Below are positions 62,331-64,000 of a stretch of 64,000 nucleotides of DNA, piece by piece. Within the stretch, counting starts at the first letter, position 1. The number at the start of each line of letters is the position of its first letter. A program made the translations under genes and the position numbers. Source of the DNA: Phaseolus vulgaris. Lineage: Eukaryota > Streptophyta > Magnoliopsida > Fabales > Fabaceae. Location of the stretch: NCBI RefSeq assembly GCF_000499845.2, contig NC_023749.2, positions 4,063,030-4,127,029 on the forward strand. Direction: 5' to 3'. The notes under the pieces are model-generated. The model saw nothing but the letters and a program-made list of their open reading frames with translations, did not search any database and had not been told where the DNA came from.

Positions 62331-64000
62331 TATCTGGTGGTTTAAAAAAAATCAATTTAGTTATAATGCTTTTTAAAAAATATGTAAATTGGTTCTTTCG
62401 GTTAAATTTTCATCAACGACATTAACTTGTGATAATGTGGCAGACAGAGTGACATTATTATGCATATATGTCTCCACTTGTAATCCAATGTGTATTCCAA
62501 CACATTCATCTTCCCTCCCTCCATTCTCCTCCATTAAAGCCCTATCTTCATCCTCAACCCAACATTTGAAAATCCTCTCCCCTCTCTCTCCAAACCCCAA
62601 CCCTCTCATCATCCTCATTAGCGATCCAACGACATTGGCAACAAGCGCGACATCGCGATGTCGGAAAAAGAGTTTTACGTGGGCGAAGAGTTGGTCACTA
62701 TTTCGAACTCCTACAATGGAGTCCGAGATGGAGTTATGTCATCGAAGAAGAAGGGGTTCAAACCACAAACAACCCTTTCGAGGAGAAGGCGAAAGAGAAT
62801 TCAAAGACCTCAAAGAAAAGTCTTAGGTTAACAATAATTAGTAGTCATTAATTATTAATTTTGTTGAGAAGTAATTTTTGTTTCCATTGTTAATTGTTTA
62901 TAAAATTTCTCATCCTAATTATTTATTGTAATTCATAGTGACATATGTAATGATTACTTGAATAAAAAATATTTTTCTTCTAATTTTTTACAAAAAGTAA
63001 TTAGCAAATTGAAAAGAATGATAGTCACAATAAATAGTATTAAATATTCCTTGTGTATATCTCACTTGCAAGTAGAGTGGCACATGAAAAAATCCAATGA
63101 TAATAATGGTAAATTTGTTATAACTTATTTTAAACTTCAAAATAACTTTTATTTAAAATTAATTATTTTTTAAAAAAAAATTAAATTTGTAAACAAAATG
63201 GTGACAAAATATTACATAAATAGTTTAGTTGATATAATATTTTTAAATAAAATAAGATTGATATTTTTTAAAAATGTAAAAGAAAAAAAAGTGGGTAAAG
63301 ACTCCAATAATGAATTGGAGGCTCTTGAGGACACCAAATCTGATGGAATGTTTCCAATAAGACCTAGATTTGATCTAAACTCTAGTGATTCTAAGCTACT
63401 AACCAATTTCTCTCAGGTTCCAGCATGAATGGTGGTTGTAAACCTATTTTGTGATTGAAAGCAATTGAAGAATGATAGAGATTTTAGATGCTAAAACTCA
63501 AATACTTGTGCCTATATTCCAAATCTCGAGCACAACACATGAAATGAAGGAGTTTTATTGTACATGAAAATAAGAACTCTGGTCATCATAGAGAGAAATG
63601 AGTCACACAATGGTTAACACCAACACGACAAATGAAAGGATCATTAAAGAACAAAAGAATTTAAGCAGTGACCCAACTTTGACGCGATATCGTGTGGTGG
63701 TATGACAACATGTTTCCCTTTGGAATCCCTTATTCTTCGGCGATGCAACCCCACCTCGAACCCCATTGTCAAAGTCTGAAGCAATGACCCAACTTCTTGT
63801 CCATACCACTATGCTTGTTGTCAACATCGTTGGGGTCTTTGAGGAGGATGATGAGAGGGTAGAGAGTTTTTAGAGGTTGGATTGAAGGTGGAAATGAGAC
63901 TTTGATGGGAAGAATGGTGGGAGGGAAGAGGGGTGTGCTGGAATACACGTGGAGACATGAGTGTATAACTATGCCACTCTGTTTGCCACATAATCACAAG
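62290..64000. mobile_element. Long-armed inverted-repeat transposon (MULE- or foldback-like), right end cut by window
   Basis: The left arm (about 62427-62800) is matched by the reverse complement of the right arm (about 63685-64000). Shared steps from the outside in are CTTGTGATAATGTGGCAGAC, TGTCTCCACTTGTAATCCA, CCCTCTCATCATCCTCATTA, and GGAGTCCGAGATGGAGTTAT against GGGTTCGAGGTGGGGTTGCA. The arms exceed 300 bp and diverge by perhaps 20 percent. The middle (62800-63680) is AT-rich and has no transposase frame that I recognise, so the element is non-autonomous. The outer left flank (from about 62290: GGTCCAAACATTAAGGATC...TAAATTGGTTC) is probably still part of it. The true right end lies outside the window. 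Confidence 0.75.

Noticed and set aside
1..64000. CRISPR arrays, operons, ribosome-binding sites, rRNA and tRNA genes
   Set aside because: The sequence is plant nuclear DNA. Reading for T-loop GGTTCGANTCC with a matching acceptor stem found no complete tRNA, and no regularly spaced repeat array is present.

Overview
This is nuclear DNA from a flowering plant, very probably a dicot and most likely a legume. Genes are split by GT-AG introns, intergenic DNA is very AT-rich, and the predicted proteins match plant families closely. Ten protein-coding genes are supported; one runs off the left edge. No rRNA, tRNA or CRISPR was seen. Gene models were assembled by hand from exon fragments, splice consensus and phase. 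Family identities and Arabidopsis locus names come from memory, not from a search.

Layout, left to right. At 1-561 are the last two exons of an mTERF-family organelle gene (+). At 1699-6571 is the cytosolic phenylalanyl-tRNA synthetase alpha subunit (-, about 17 exons). A 202-bp bidirectional promoter with TGGGCC (site II) and telo-box motifs separates it from a small NFD6-like organelle protein gene (+, 6774-9085) whose last coding exon is only 20 nt. An At1g01500-like gene (+) lies at 12547-14023 and a BTB/POZ gene (-, At5g60050-like) at 17579-20188. About 7 kb of AT-rich DNA with old repeats follows.

The right half is a compact conserved block: receptor-like kinase (27241-30325, +), adenylyl cyclase-associated protein CAP1 (32154-35870, +), GH17 beta-1,3-glucanase with an X8 domain (39639-43491, +), heterotrimeric G-protein beta subunit AGB1 (48063-51383, +) and coatomer gamma (52478-59703, -). 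As I recall it, Arabidopsis At4g34500-At4g34450 has the same order, so this looks like ancestral microsynteny. The genes are not an operon and do not share one pathway. They serve signalling (kinase, G-beta), actin turnover (CAP1), the cell wall (GH17) and vesicle traffic (COPI).

Repeats fill the spaces. There are four related remnants resembling LTR-retrotransposon termini (two lie directly upstream of genes), an inverted pair of about 390-bp dispersed repeats 38 kb apart, and a long-armed inverted-repeat transposon-like element at the right edge. There are also several short tandem duplications and a (TA)n microsatellite. I found no previously undescribed molecular system. The most useful observations are the bidirectional promoter, the NFD6 micro-exon, the altered AGB1 C-terminus and the repeat structures.
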